In this document: positions 6,830 through 17,300 of the stretch, in pieces
Layout of the letters: each line of letters opens with the position of its first letter
Position numbering within the stretch: the stretch's first letter is position 1
IMG/VR virus record: IMGVR_UViG_3300010885_007733
Span: 1-26,352 of that record
Direction: 5' to 3' (one strand)
DNA: 26,352 bases
DNA from: a virus
Notes under the pieces: model-generated
What the model was told of the DNA's origin: nothing
What the model saw: the letters and a program-made list of their open reading frames with translations, nothing else
The model's database searches: none
Made by a program: the position numbers and the translations under genes

Positions 6830-9800
6830 GCTAATGCTATCCCCCTTAATTCTTTAATTTTTGGTGCGTAATTTGGATTACCAGAAAGGAACACAACCTT
6901 AATTGCAAAATATTTATACCCTTGGAATGTTCTTCCATCAGGTGTCGTATAAGCAACTGTGTTATTTAGAACACGGAAAATGTCTTGTCCAGAAGCAACT
7001 GTTGGATAAGCAGTCTCTACTGTCAATGATGTATTGTTTGCAATCGTAGAAACCACACGTTCTGTTCTAGCAGTACCAACGGCAATTGTGTCACCAATCT
7101 TCAAGTCTTCTGTGAAGCGAGTATTAGTACCAATCAATGTTGTTGATGTGTTAGAAGTCAAAACTGTACCTGCTAACAATTCAGAACCACCAGTTTTCGC
7201 TACAGAAGGAACTGTGTACTTCTCTTCTTTGTACTCATTCTGATTCAACGTAGTCGTTTCTGTACCAACTAAATTCATTGGGGTATAAAATTTATCTTCA
7301 AATGCGTCAGTATCATTCTCATTCAACAACTTACAGTAAACTTTTACTGAAGTTCCTGGTGGTCTATTTACGTTGAAATAAACTACCAAGTCTGATGCTT
7401 CAAATCCGTCATTCAGTGTAACAACTTTAGTCACATATCTAGACTCTGAAGAATATGGTCCAATTGGATTCTCTTCATTGCGAATAGTCATCGCTTGATT
7501 TGTTGCATTCGCTGTCGTGAAGTTATTCGATACTGTCAAATACACATTGTTTGCAATAGATGAAACTTTTCTGTATTCGTCACCAAAGTAAGCATATTCA
7601 CCAGGGAATACTTGTGTCGTGAAACTTGTTCCTGTTCCAACAACAATATTATTTCCTACACCATACGTTACTGTTCCATCTACCGCAGTATATGAATTGT
7701 TATTGATGATGTTCTTATCAAAGTATATAGCATGATTTTCATTGTCCAAGTAAGGACTAATATACTTATTAGCAGTAGATAGGGTTGCTCTCACTAACAA
7801 GGATTTGAAATTTGTTGCAGTCTCAGAAGTACCTAATGAAATCTGTTTACGTGAATTCAATCTCAATCTTTCTAGATTTTTGATTGTCGTGTAATCGGAA
7901 TCAACTGCGGCAGTACTATCAGCCGTTTTGATTTCATATGTGATTGACGTTCCAGGAAGAATTTGATCTGCAAATTTAGGAGTCAATGCATCATATGTGA
8001 ATGCAGTACCAGATGAAATATTATTATAGAATGCATATTTTGGAGTATTAACTGCAAACTCTGCAATTCTCATCGTAAACTTCATATCCGTATTTTGTTT
8101 TGCAGTCCACGTTTTATCTGTTTGAGATGTGAATAATACACCAGAGTTATATGCCTGCTCAATACGTGTTTGCTTGTCCGGATTTGTAATGTCAATCGCA
8201 CCAAGTTCTGCAACCCAAATCGCAAAGTCTGGATCATTACCATCAGGTCTAACGGCAAAACAATAATCTGCACCAGAATTTAAATATATAGGATTCTTGA
8301 ATGCAAATTTAGTTGCCACAGATGCGTTCGAACTAATATTAATGCTAGGATTTTTAAGATACGCACTATCGGTCTTGCTGATATAAAGTTGTGATGGATA
8401 TCCATCGTCAAGTTCACGAAGTTCGACAGATACACCCAAATTATTATTTGTTGATTTAGTCTTAAAGAACAAATCAATAGAAGTTACATAGAATCCATTT
8501 GGATATGTTTCTGGATCAACATAGAAACTCTGAGACAATGGGTCAGTAGATGCTACAGGAATTGGCTGTCTATCCACTTGTACTGTTTGTTCGGTCCTGA
8601 CTCTTTTTCCAATTGTTCTAATATTTGACATATTGGTATCGAATGATACGCTATATGGTCTAGAGTTAATCGCAAATGTTGCAGTTTTCTGTAAAATGCC
8701 TTGTGCAAAAATATTTGCAGTAGCAGTAGTCAATGCATCAATGGCATTTGTAGGGCTGTCAGTCAATTTGAATTCACGTTGACCAGTGTAGAATTTTTTA
8801 GATGGAACTTGGAACAACAATAAGATTTCGTGATTCTTAACAATCAATGCATCAGGATTATTTGCATCATATGTAATGCCTTCCCAAGTGCTTCCGATAC
8901 CACCCAAAATACCATTACTAGCAAAATTTGAATTTAATGATTGTACAGTTGTTGTTGCACCTTTCAATTGAATTTGGTCACAATTTGCAGTAACATTAAC
9001 ACCATCAAAGAATGCATATAATCTAGCATTCTCTTTGAGTCCGCTTGCCTGTACAACAAATTCTCTTGGACGCATCCACAATGCGGCTTCTACGCTAATG
9101 ACTCTATCAAATTGAACTTCTTGTTTTGCTGTGGTTGCTTGACTACCAGTTGCTAATTGATTGTATGCAGTTTCGGTTACTCGCTCTAACGCTGTAGTTA
9201 CGTTGAACCCACCGACTTGAGTTGTTTGTCTGTTTACTTGTGTTACTACTGGATCACCAAGCCACTTTTGATTTAATGGCGCAACTTCACTGTTCCATGC
9301 ATTTGTTAGTGCTTTCCAATTGTCTGCACCATTGTCATCATTGTACACTTTTGCTTGTGCTGGATCGTTTACTGTATCGAAGAACGTGTCTGCATATGGA
9401 ATAATGGTCATGTTGCCATTCCAAGTGAAGTTTAATTCTTCTGCAAGTCTTAACTGTTTAGATGCATATATTTGTTTCAATCCTGGTGCTTCAACTTCAG
9501 TAAACGGCAACAAGACTTTATTGCCGGTTGATGCGGCGGCAGTCGATTGTGATCCTAAGTATGTGAGGTTGACATGCTTTTCATTATCTTGTAAGCAAGT
9601 CAATAATTTATTTGTTTTGTCAATTGAAGATGTTGCAGAAGCCTCGGCTACAGAAGAAACAGACCAACCAGTGAATGCATCAACAATGATACCATTCTTG
9701 AATCTATTCAATCCATCAGCATCTAATTCAGTCTTATCTGTTGCTTGTTTTTCAAGATAACTTAATGCAGTAAAGTACTCAAGTCTTTCGAGTCTTTCGT

Positions 9801-12800
9801 TCATCTTTGCAACATCACGCATTGTGAATCGTTTGTTTTTCAACAATCTGATTCTAACGTCAGTTGGTAATGATGGATATGCTGGAATATTAAGTTCAGC
9901 AATTTCTAATGTGTCTGGTTTTGTTGGTGGAGATTCTGCTCTCTGATTACCCGCTTGTGCTGGAACACCATCGTTGATACCAAACAAACCGCTACTACTA
10001 ATGAAGACTTTAGAAACTCTACCTTTGTAGAAAATCAAATCAGCATCAAAGTTTGTACCTGATTCTGGAATACGAAGTCCAAATGTTGGAATTTGATATG
10101 TACCAACATCAATAGGATTCAGAGATGTGTTTGCAGTCTTAATTGGTCTAAAGTCAATACAATCACGTAAATTGTATGCCACTTTTGAATTTGGACTTGT
10201 AAATGTCGGAATAGTCGCAGTTGTAATTGTCGTATTTGATGTTACGCTATCGTTGATTGGATAAGAGTCTACAGATGCATAACCAACACCTTGAGAGGTA
10301 TCGTGCGTGAAGTTATCAAATACTACTAACAATCGTCCAGTTGGAACATAACCTGTGGCAGGTTTAATTGTTGCATGTTCATATGAGTAATCACGTTGTC
10401 CGTTATCTAGTGTGTAGTTTGCGGTAACGTTAGTACTGCTTGTTGTAGCAGGTGAAGCCATGTTTGCTGATTGATAAACAGCACGTAATTGATATACGTC
10501 ACCATAGCCTAAACCGAATGGTCCAGATATTCCACTAGGGTGTGTGTTTGGCTGAATATTTGCAGTCGTTGAAAAATTCAACGTTTTAATTTTTTCTCTT
10601 GCGCTTGCTCTGTCCATAGACACAATAACTTCAGCAGTAAACGTAGCATTTTCTTGAACGTCAAGTGCTACAGTACCAGGAGAAGAAACTGTAATTGTTC
10701 TAGAACTTCCTTTGCCGCCTTGGGCGCCCATAGGTATAACTGTTCCAGTTGGAATAATCTTAGTAAATGTATTTGCAGTCGCACCAGTATGTACTGATGA
10801 AAGTGTCAAGTATGTGTTATTTGCAATAGCAGAAATCTGTCTTGTTAGGCTATTAATTTTAATTAAATCACCAACGTTAACTTGACTGAGGAATGTTGTT
10901 GCAGAACCAATAACTGTATTGGAACCAGCACCCACAGTAACAGTACCAGTCAATGCAGATGTTTCTACGTTTGCGCCAGCATTGTTAACGACAACCATGT
11001 AGTTATCATTCTTTTGAGTTTCACTTAATACTCCAGTACCAACGAATGTTTCTGTAACAACGTCAGTAGCAACAGTAGCAACACCAGATGAGAATGAAAC
11101 TGTAAATTTCTTTTTGAATGTAAACGCTGTTTCAACGTTTTGACCAGAGTCACGAATTGTTTTAATTGCTTTATATGGCAATGGAAAAATCATCGTGTTG
11201 AATGATGTTTCTTTTAAGACCGCACCTGCTGTGGTCGTAATGATATCGGCAAAACGTTTAGGGGTTGCTGAGTCATAAACTGTACGAACGTCAGAAAAGT
11301 TTTTACCTGTGTTCATAACAATTTCATACAAGTATAACTTATACTTTGCGGATGCTGTGCCTTTTAGACCATCAACGTATTCAATCGAACGCACTTTCGC
11401 AGTACCAATAGCACTACCAGCAACTGTTGCTGTTGAATATGCTAGGTTTGTAATAACTTTTTGTGGAGTGTCGTAGAGATCAACTGGTGTTGATTCCATA
11501 ATGTCCCATGCACCAACAAGTTCATTTACTTCAATATATTGTCCATAATTGATCTGAGTCTTTGTTTGTTGCACGTATGCTGTACTAAGACCTTTATCAA
11601 CTTGAATTAAAGTTTTTGCAATGATTTGATTTCTGTAACCAGAAACGTATGCTGTAAATGGATCAACTTCAACTAACAATAGATTTGAATTTCCGGTTTC
11701 TTCAGCAGAATATCTACCACCATTCGTTCCATTTAATAAATGCTCACGAACAATAACAACAGGATCAGACAATGTATAGTTGCCAGATTCTTCTTGTGTG
11801 CGTTTAGCCATAGCATCTTCTAATTTGCTATCAACGCCAATGGTTTTTCTTTTTCTTGTGATACCCTCTTCAATTTCAGTTACTGTGATAAATTCATTCT
11901 CATCAGTAACCTCATCTAATCCAACTTTAATTAGAGTGGTTTCGATTCGTAATCTATCAGCACCTGGTGCTTGATAGTTTGGTGTGCCTTGTGCATTGTC
12001 AACAAGTGTTTGATCTTCAATGTAATCGATGAATGATCTATTCGGCACGATACCAACTTTATATGATGGTTCGTTTGAGTACTTGTCGAGAATAATTGTT
12101 TGTGCTGTATGCTTAACAAAATGATCTGCTGTGTAAACTACACCTTCAGCAACAGTTATTTTAGATCCGTAATTATAAATCTTTTCTGTTGCAAGCCCTT
12201 GATCTACAATGTTTCTTGTTGCATTCTCTGCGGCCGCAAGCGCATAACTTCTTCCAGTTATGTCAGATGTAAAGATTGTTTCTGAGTTTGCAAATGTGTT
12301 ATTGGCAGTAAAATCTACAACGTTAGTAATGTTAATTACTTGATTAGCGCCAGTGCTTAATGTTGTGTTTGCTGTTGTAGCAGTTAACGTTCCTCGTGTA
12401 TTTGCAACGAAGATTTTATTTAAACCAGAAATTGGGTCTGTGTACCAAGATTCAATTGTTCCAGTGTTTCCACTAGCAAGGGTAATTTTATTTCCCGACA
12501 CTAATATAGATGGAGCAACGTTTACTGTGAGAACCTGAGTTCCGTTTGTGATGTAACTTACGAATAAAGTTTTAGGATCATTGCCATCAATGTCAGCAAC
12601 CACTCCACAGTATGCTTTGATACCGCTGTTTGCGCCATAGACAATTTTACTTAATAAATTTGCAACCGCAACCGTACTACCATTGTAGGTTGGTTGCAGT
12701 TTTACGAAATTTAAGTTTAAGTCTAAAGTTTGTTCGCACCCATTGACTAATGCACCTTGCTTGAAAAAATATTCAGCAAAACGTTTAGTCTGCACTTGTT

Positions 12801-12945
12801 GAAGAGTTTGTGCTTGCGTAAGTTCTCTAGCCTGAACAGCACGTCCAGGACGATAGAGAACTCTTACAAACTTCTTATCTTCATTATAATCATCAAAATA
12901 TGGACTGGTGTTTAAATCTATTCCACCAGGATTCGTATTTGCCAT
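6826..12945 (-). CDS. giant DUF4815-type baseplate/tail structural protein
   Basis: A 2039-residue structural protein. Residues about 13-70 (PYFDDYNEDKKFVRVLYRPG, then QARELTQAQT) match the N-terminal domain I recall as DUF4815, found in large virion proteins of marine T4-like phages. Further recognisable modules are a FVVQASGLKENARLYAFFDG segment near 1291-1320 and a beta domain at about 1466-1586 (DPLSQSFYVDPETYPNGFYV, then ELDDGYPS). Three copies of a small barrel-like module lie near 664-730, 1755-1824 and 1922-1992 (consensus VxGxGTxF, then VGD, then SIANNTxLTV). It takes the place occupied in T4 by gp9-gp10, so it probably links the baseplate rim to fibres; this is inferred. The start lies 29 bases after the gp8 stop, with no strong ribosome binding site. 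Confidence 0.82.
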   Translation of the reverse strand: MANTNPGGIDLNTSPYFDDYNEDKKFVRVLYRPGRAVQARELTQAQTLQQVQTKRFAEYFFKQGALVNGCEQTLDLNLNFVKLQPTYNGSTVAVANLLSKIVYGANSGIKAYCGVVADIDGNDPKTLFVSYITNGTQVLTVNVAPSILVSGNKITLASGNTGTIESWYTDPISGLNKIFVANTRGTLTATTANTTLSTGANQVINITNVVDFTANNTFANSETIFTSDITGRSYALAAAENATRNIVDQGLATEKIYNYGSKITVAEGVVYTADHFVKHTAQTIILDKYSNEPSYKVGIVPNRSFIDYIEDQTLVDNAQGTPNYQAPGADRLRIETTLIKVGLDEVTDENEFITVTEIEEGITRKRKTIGVDSKLEDAMAKRTQEESGNYTLSDPVVIVREHLLNGTNGGRYSAEETGNSNLLLVEVDPFTAYVSGYRNQIIAKTLIQVDKGLSTAYVQQTKTQINYGQYIEVNELVGAWDIMESTPVDLYDTPQKVITNLAYSTATVAGSAIGTAKVRSIEYVDGLKGTASAKYKLYLYEIVMNTGKNFSDVRTVYDSATPKRFADIITTTAGAVLKETSFNTMIFPLPYKAIKTIRDSGQNVETAFTFKKKFTVSFSSGVATVATDVVTETFVGTGVLSETQKNDNYMVVVNNAGANVETSALTGTVTVGAGSNTVIGSATTFLSQVNVGDLIKINSLTRQISAIANNTYLTLSSVHTGATANTFTKIIPTGTVIPMGAQGGKGSSRTITVSSPGTVALDVQENATFTAEVIVSMDRASAREKIKTLNFSTTANIQPNTHPSGISGPFGLGYGDVYQLRAVYQSANMASPATTSSTNVTANYTLDNGQRDYSYEHATIKPATGYVPTGRLLVVFDNFTHDTSQGVGYASVDSYPINDSVTSNTTITTATIPTFTSPNSKVAYNLRDCIDFRPIKTANTSLNPIDVGTYQIPTFGLRIPESGTNFDADLIFYKGRVSKVFISSSGLFGINDGVPAQAGNQRAESPPTKPDTLEIAELNIPAYPSLPTDVRIRLLKNKRFTMRDVAKMNERLERLEYFTALSYLEKQATDKTELDADGLNRFKNGIIVDAFTGWSVSSVAEASATSSIDKTNKLLTCLQDNEKHVNLTYLGSQSTAAASTGNKVLLPFTEVEAPGLKQIYASKQLRLAEELNFTWNGNMTIIPYADTFFDTVNDPAQAKVYNDDNGADNWKALTNAWNSEVAPLNQKWLGDPVVTQVNRQTTQVGGFNVTTALERVTETAYNQLATGSQATTAKQEVQFDRVISVEAALWMRPREFVVQASGLKENARLYAFFDGVNVTANCDQIQLKGATTTVQSLNSNFASNGILGGIGSTWEGITYDANNPDALIVKNHEILLLFQVPSKKFYTGQREFKLTDSPTNAIDALTTATANIFAQGILQKTATFAINSRPYSVSFDTNMSNIRTIGKRVRTEQTVQVDRQPIPVASTDPLSQSFYVDPETYPNGFYVTSIDLFFKTKSTNNNLGVSVELRELDDGYPSQLYISKTDSAYLKNPSINISSNASVATKFAFKNPIYLNSGADYCFAVRPDGNDPDFAIWVAELGAIDITNPDKQTRIEQAYNSGVLFTSQTDKTWTAKQNTDMKFTMRIAEFAVNTPKYAFYNNISSGTAFTYDALTPKFADQILPGTSITYEIKTADSTAAVDSDYTTIKNLERLRLNSRKQISLGTSETATNFKSLLVRATLSTANKYISPYLDNENHAIYFDKNIINNNSYTAVDGTVTYGVGNNIVVGTGTSFTTQVFPGEYAYFGDEYRKVSSIANNVYLTVSNNFTTANATNQAMTIRNEENPIGPYSSESRYVTKVVTLNDGFEASDLVVYFNVNRPPGTSVKVYCKLLNENDTDAFEDKFYTPMNLVGTETTTLNQNEYKEEKYTVPSVAKTGGSELLAGTVLTSNTSTTLIGTNTRFTEDLKIGDTIAVGTARTERVVSTIANNTSLTVETAYPTVASGQDIFRVLNNTVAYTTPDGRTFQGYKYFAIKVVFLSGNPNYAPKIKELRGIALA
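6911..6918 (-). promoter_or_regulatory. candidate internal late promoter near the end of the 2039-residue gene
   Basis: An exact TATAAATA on the minus strand within codons for YKYFA, about 80 bases upstream of the ATG of the 84-residue gene. Together with the site at 6688-6695 it forms a pair just ahead of the fibre/adhesin block. Position is favourable; function is untested and chance is possible. Confidence 0.45.
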
Positions 12946-12974
12946 TTAGTTCAAACCCGTTTTCTTGTGTTCAA

Positions 12975-14255
12975 TTAGAATTGAATGATTAGTTTAACGT
13001 CTTCAATTTGGTCAGCCGCTCTAGAGATTGGCACACGATTTTCAACATAGATAATATCGCCTGTGTATGGCTGTAAGCCTGGAGTTGTAATGACTTGAAT
13101 AGTACCTGTAGCACTTGATGTGCCACCAGTTACAGATTCGCTATTAGCAAATGCTTTGTGTACTGGCAATGTTGTGTACAAGTTTGGTGTAGTCCACTCA
13201 ATAACAGATGCTGTGTTAGAGCCGCTTGTTACTGTTTCGTCTGCTGTAAATGTTCCAGATATACCAGTCATCTGATATTTGTAAGACTGTCTATAAGATG
13301 CGGCAATCGCTCTTGTAGATGTACCATACAAGAATGGATCACGAATAATACCAACTTGACGGAATTCGTTAGCAGTAGAGAATGTATTAGATTCAGTACC
13401 ATCTAAACGAACGTTCAACATGATGTACTTACCACCAAGTTCTTCAACAGCATTAGCACCATGGCCATACTTTGGAGAAATGACTGCTGTAGCGGCAGCG
13501 GCACCAGAAGCGAATGTAACAGATGCTCTTGTATATCCTGTACCAGGATTTGTAATCGTAACTGCTGTAACTGCACCAGCAGTAATTGTTGAGTTGGCTG
13601 TAGCGCCAGTACCGTCACCAGTAATTGTAACTGCTGGCGCTGAACCATAGGCTGAACCACCTGCTGTTACTCTAACAACGTGAACACCACCATCGATTGC
13701 GGCAGTTTGAACGCTCCATTGGTTCGTACCATCGTCAGAATCTAATGTCTGAACTGGGATATAACTGTTAGTAACGAATTTCAACGCTTTAGCAGTTGTA
13801 ACTGTATACATGTATTTCCAAACGTATCCGTCTGCTGTCGTGAATGGTGATGTGCTTGTTCCTGTTGGCTTTGTAGTTGATGCGCTATTTGTTGCATTCC
13901 ACAAACACTTGTAAACGTTATAATCGTCCGTCATAACATAAAAGTTATCTGATTCGATCAAGTTTGTGTCTGTGTCATCATAATAAACATAAACTGTACC
14001 AGAAGTCCAATCGTAACGTGGGATTGCGTGTGTTACGTCAGCCGCATTGATACGCTTAACCGCATACATATCACGCCATGGTGTGAATTCAATGTTTGCA
14101 GTAGAGTTTACTGGTGTTGGTGGGTTATTATCATCGGGAAAAGTTGTATTTTTACCAATGAACAAATACATGATGGTATTTGATGTTTCAGAGAATGCTT
14201 CTGCAAACTGCTGTGCATTGTGAATTCTGAATTTGCTAGTTACGATTGATGCCAT
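12975..14255 (-). CDS. 8: gp8-like baseplate wedge protein
   Basis: A 426-residue protein, longer than T4 gp8 (334). The start IVTSKFRIHNAQQF and the end IIYVENRVPISRAADQIEDV match T4 gp8 (IVTSKFR at the start; MIYMENRPPIIMAMDQTEEI near the end). Intermediate landmarks also fit: PRYDW, DGYVWKYMYTV, and FRQVGIIRDP versus FRQISIITNP. The extra length comes from two inserted beta modules, a Gly/Thr-rich GGSAYGSAPAVTITGDGTG unit near 199-261 and a SGTFTADETVTSGSNTASV unit near 332-391. gp8 is a dimeric wedge component that joins gp7 and gp10 in T4. The ATG has AAGGAG eight bases upstream and an exact late promoter about 50 bases upstream, so it can start its own transcript. Confidence 0.9.
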   Translation of the reverse strand: MASIVTSKFRIHNAQQFAEAFSETSNTIMYLFIGKNTTFPDDNNPPTPVNSTANIEFTPWRDMYAVKRINAADVTHAIPRYDWTSGTVYVYYDDTDTNLIESDNFYVMTDDYNVYKCLWNATNSASTTKPTGTSTSPFTTADGYVWKYMYTVTTAKALKFVTNSYIPVQTLDSDDGTNQWSVQTAAIDGGVHVVRVTAGGSAYGSAPAVTITGDGTGATANSTITAGAVTAVTITNPGTGYTRASVTFASGAAAATAVISPKYGHGANAVEELGGKYIMLNVRLDGTESNTFSTANEFRQVGIIRDPFLYGTSTRAIAASYRQSYKYQMTGISGTFTADETVTSGSNTASVIEWTTPNLYTTLPVHKAFANSESVTGGTSSATGTIQVITTPGLQPYTGDIIYVENRVPISRAADQIEDVKLIIQF

Positions 14256-14304
14256 TGAGTTTTCTCCTTTTGAATACTGTACTTAAAGTTGTTTTTCATT
14301 CACT

Positions 14305-14312
14305 TATTTATA
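14305..14312 (-). promoter_or_regulatory. T4-type late promoter upstream of gp8
   Basis: An exact TATAAATA on the minus strand in the largest intergenic gap of the window (14256-14373), about 50 bases before the gp8 start. A strong AAGGAG lies between it and the ATG. The gap otherwise holds only AT-rich sequence and a small GATAT/ATATC inverted repeat beside the gp7 stop. Confidence 0.75.
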
Positions 14313-14373
14313 CAAGATTTTTCTGTAATTTGTTAATTTGTTTGGTGATAGTGACATATTTAGTTTGATATTT

Positions 14374-17300
14374 TTATATCATTTTGTATGCACTAACTCC
14401 ACTAAACGAATTTATCGGAAGTCTATCGGCAACCATAAATGTCGTGTTTGCTATACTCTCAGTCGCAAAATACTCATTATTTGCAACAAATGCGCTACCT
14501 ATATTAAAGTCTGATACAAAGTTTGTTCCAACACCAGTAATTAGTGACGCCGTTCCCGAAAATACTGTATCGTAAACAGATGATAGAGGTGACAATTCGT
14601 AAACTGAAACTGGCACATCAGTATATGATATGTTGCTAGAAGATACTGTACCAACAATCTTCTGATACTTTATATATGTGCCTGAAGTTACTGGTGCTTG
14701 CGGATATGTTTGTGCAAAAGTCTGTGCGCCAACAATATCTTGAGTGCCAGGAACAACATCATTAAACGTCAAATCAGGAATTGTCAATAGTTTAATGTCA
14801 GCATAGTTTGTGGTATATGCTGATGGAACACTTTGAGATTTAATAACAATCTCATCTCTGAATACATCGGTCGGATTTTTTCTATTACTCTGTGGATGAG
14901 GATTAGATTGTCCGAGTGCAAGCGGCGATGGCGATGCTTTAATTGATCTATCGTATACTGTGTTTTTATATGTATCGAACTGAATATTTTCCAATGCAGA
15001 GATTGGTGTAGAACCGTAGTCCGACAAAAGTTCTTCGTCATATATTCTGAATCTAAATCCATTACCTTCAAACGGAACAACAACTTCAGTATTTGAAGTC
15101 ACAGTAGTAGAATCGGTTATTTTGGTACTTCTAGTCTTAATCAACTCACCAAACACAGTTTGATAGTTAGAGAACATTACACCAAAATCAGATGTTTCGA
15201 ATGTTGGTGATGTTGCATCATATACACTCTGTGGCAGAAGATCGGTAAATCGTTTATTCTCGACCTGTGCCAATGATACATCTCGCATGATTTTATCATA
15301 CTGAGTAATAACATTAGTTCGTGTGTTTACTTTTACTGTATAATTATTAGCGGCAACAGAAGACACGTTCACACGCATATCAGCCAAATCAGTTGGCTTC
15401 AAGATAGATTCTTCAAATATCTTAGTTTCAACGAATGAAATTTGAACGTCAGCATACTCATCCAAGAGTCTTGTATGATATGGAACTAATCGTTTTGCAT
15501 GATTAATAATTGAATATTCTTGTGCGGAATTTAAAGTTGTTACTGCTAAACCTGCACTAAACGTTTTTATTGCTCTAGTAAATGTTCTTTGATAGTTTAC
15601 ATAGATATCAGCAAATACACGGCTCTCATTAGTAACAGGTGTTCCTTCATACACACTTTGTAATGTGTAGTCGCTTAACTTTTGATCCGATGCTTCACCA
15701 ACACGCAAATCTTCAAATGCTATTCTATGAATACCGATTGTAGAATTTTTGCTTGTGTCTTTCTTAGCAGTATTAACAGCAGATGCAACAACATCAACCG
15801 GTACGTTTCCATCAGTCGAACCGCCTCCGGATATCAAGAAGAAGTCGAGTGTAATATCACCTCTTGATGCTACAGTTAAATTTTGCCAATCATCTAGAGT
15901 TACCTCTTGCGCTTGTTTTAAACGTCTTGCATGATTGACTAATTTATATTCTTGTGCAGACAATATATTACATACTGCCTTTTCTGGACTAAACGTCTTT
16001 ATTGCTCTAGTAAATGTTCTCTGATAGTTTACATAGATATCACCAACAGTAGAATTTCCAATGGTAACAGGTGTGCCTTCATAAGCACTTTGTAATGTGT
16101 AGTCATTGAATGTTTGATCTTGGATTACACCAATATTAAAGTCTTGGAAAGTTTGTCTGTGTATTCCAATTGTAGCAGTTTTGCCTGTAAATTTTTGGGC
16201 TGTTTTTGCGCCAGATTCAACGACAGATATAGTTGTATTTGCATCAACTAAACTTTCTGGCGTAATTAAAACGAATTGGAAATTTGTATTCTGTCTTGCA
16301 GATAGAGTTAAATCTTGCCAATCGTTTAAAGTTACCTCTTGTACTTGTGTTACACGTTTTGCGTGGTTGACTAATTTGTATTCGTGCGTATCAGGCTTAG
16401 ATACTGACGTAGTTGGTACAGTAGATAACTTCTTTATCGTTTCTTGATAAATTCTAGCGTAGTTTGAATAGATCGAATCTAACTTCGAATTGCGATATGC
16501 TACTTGTGATCCCTCATAAATGCTCTGAGGAATTATATCATTTAATGTGGATCCCGATAATTCGCCTAACTCCAAATCTGTTATATTTCTACGATACAGA
16601 TTTACTATTGATGCTGGACGTGTGATGCTTAATTCTTCTGTTATTGCACTAGAAGAATTGTTTACAGTCACATTGCTTGTGCCGTTTATCAAATACTGTA
16701 ATGCCAACTTCGTGTATTCGATCTGTGCATTTGTGGTAACAGGTCCAGCAAATAGAGTCATTCTTCCATCTGCTCTAGCCGTTACAGTATTCATTGGAGG
16801 TTCTTCGATTATGAACTTCCATCTGATGTGTGACTCTACATGTGTGATACCAACAGATATCGCTAAACCAGCAAACGCAATTCTGTATTTCTGAAGTTGT
16901 GTAATCAATTCAGAATGAAGATCCATTTCATTAAGAATTTGAATCTCACCAAAGAATTGTAAACCAGCAGGGTGAACAATTTGCTTTAGTGTATCTGCGT
17001 ATGTCTGGAATGTTAAACCACTCTTAATAACATAAGAGTAGTCTTGATAGTAGTATGAGTCTTGAATAACTTTGTAATCAACTTTACCTTCATCATCCAA
17101 CCAAACACCTTCTCTGATACCAAGACCAGAAACGACAGGACTCAATACTGCATTGCCATCACCCAATGTGTTTGCAGATGCATTTGCTGTAGTATAGTTG
17201 ATACCAAAATTTGTAACTTCAACAGCACGAATCGAACCGATACCAGTAATGTTGTTTGATGTGTCTACAGTAACGTTTGCGCTTTTACCTTGAACGTTTG

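Noticed and set aside
14361-14375. GATAT/ATATC hairpin at the end of the gp7-like gene as a terminator
   Set aside because: The stem is five AT-rich pairs without a following T tract.
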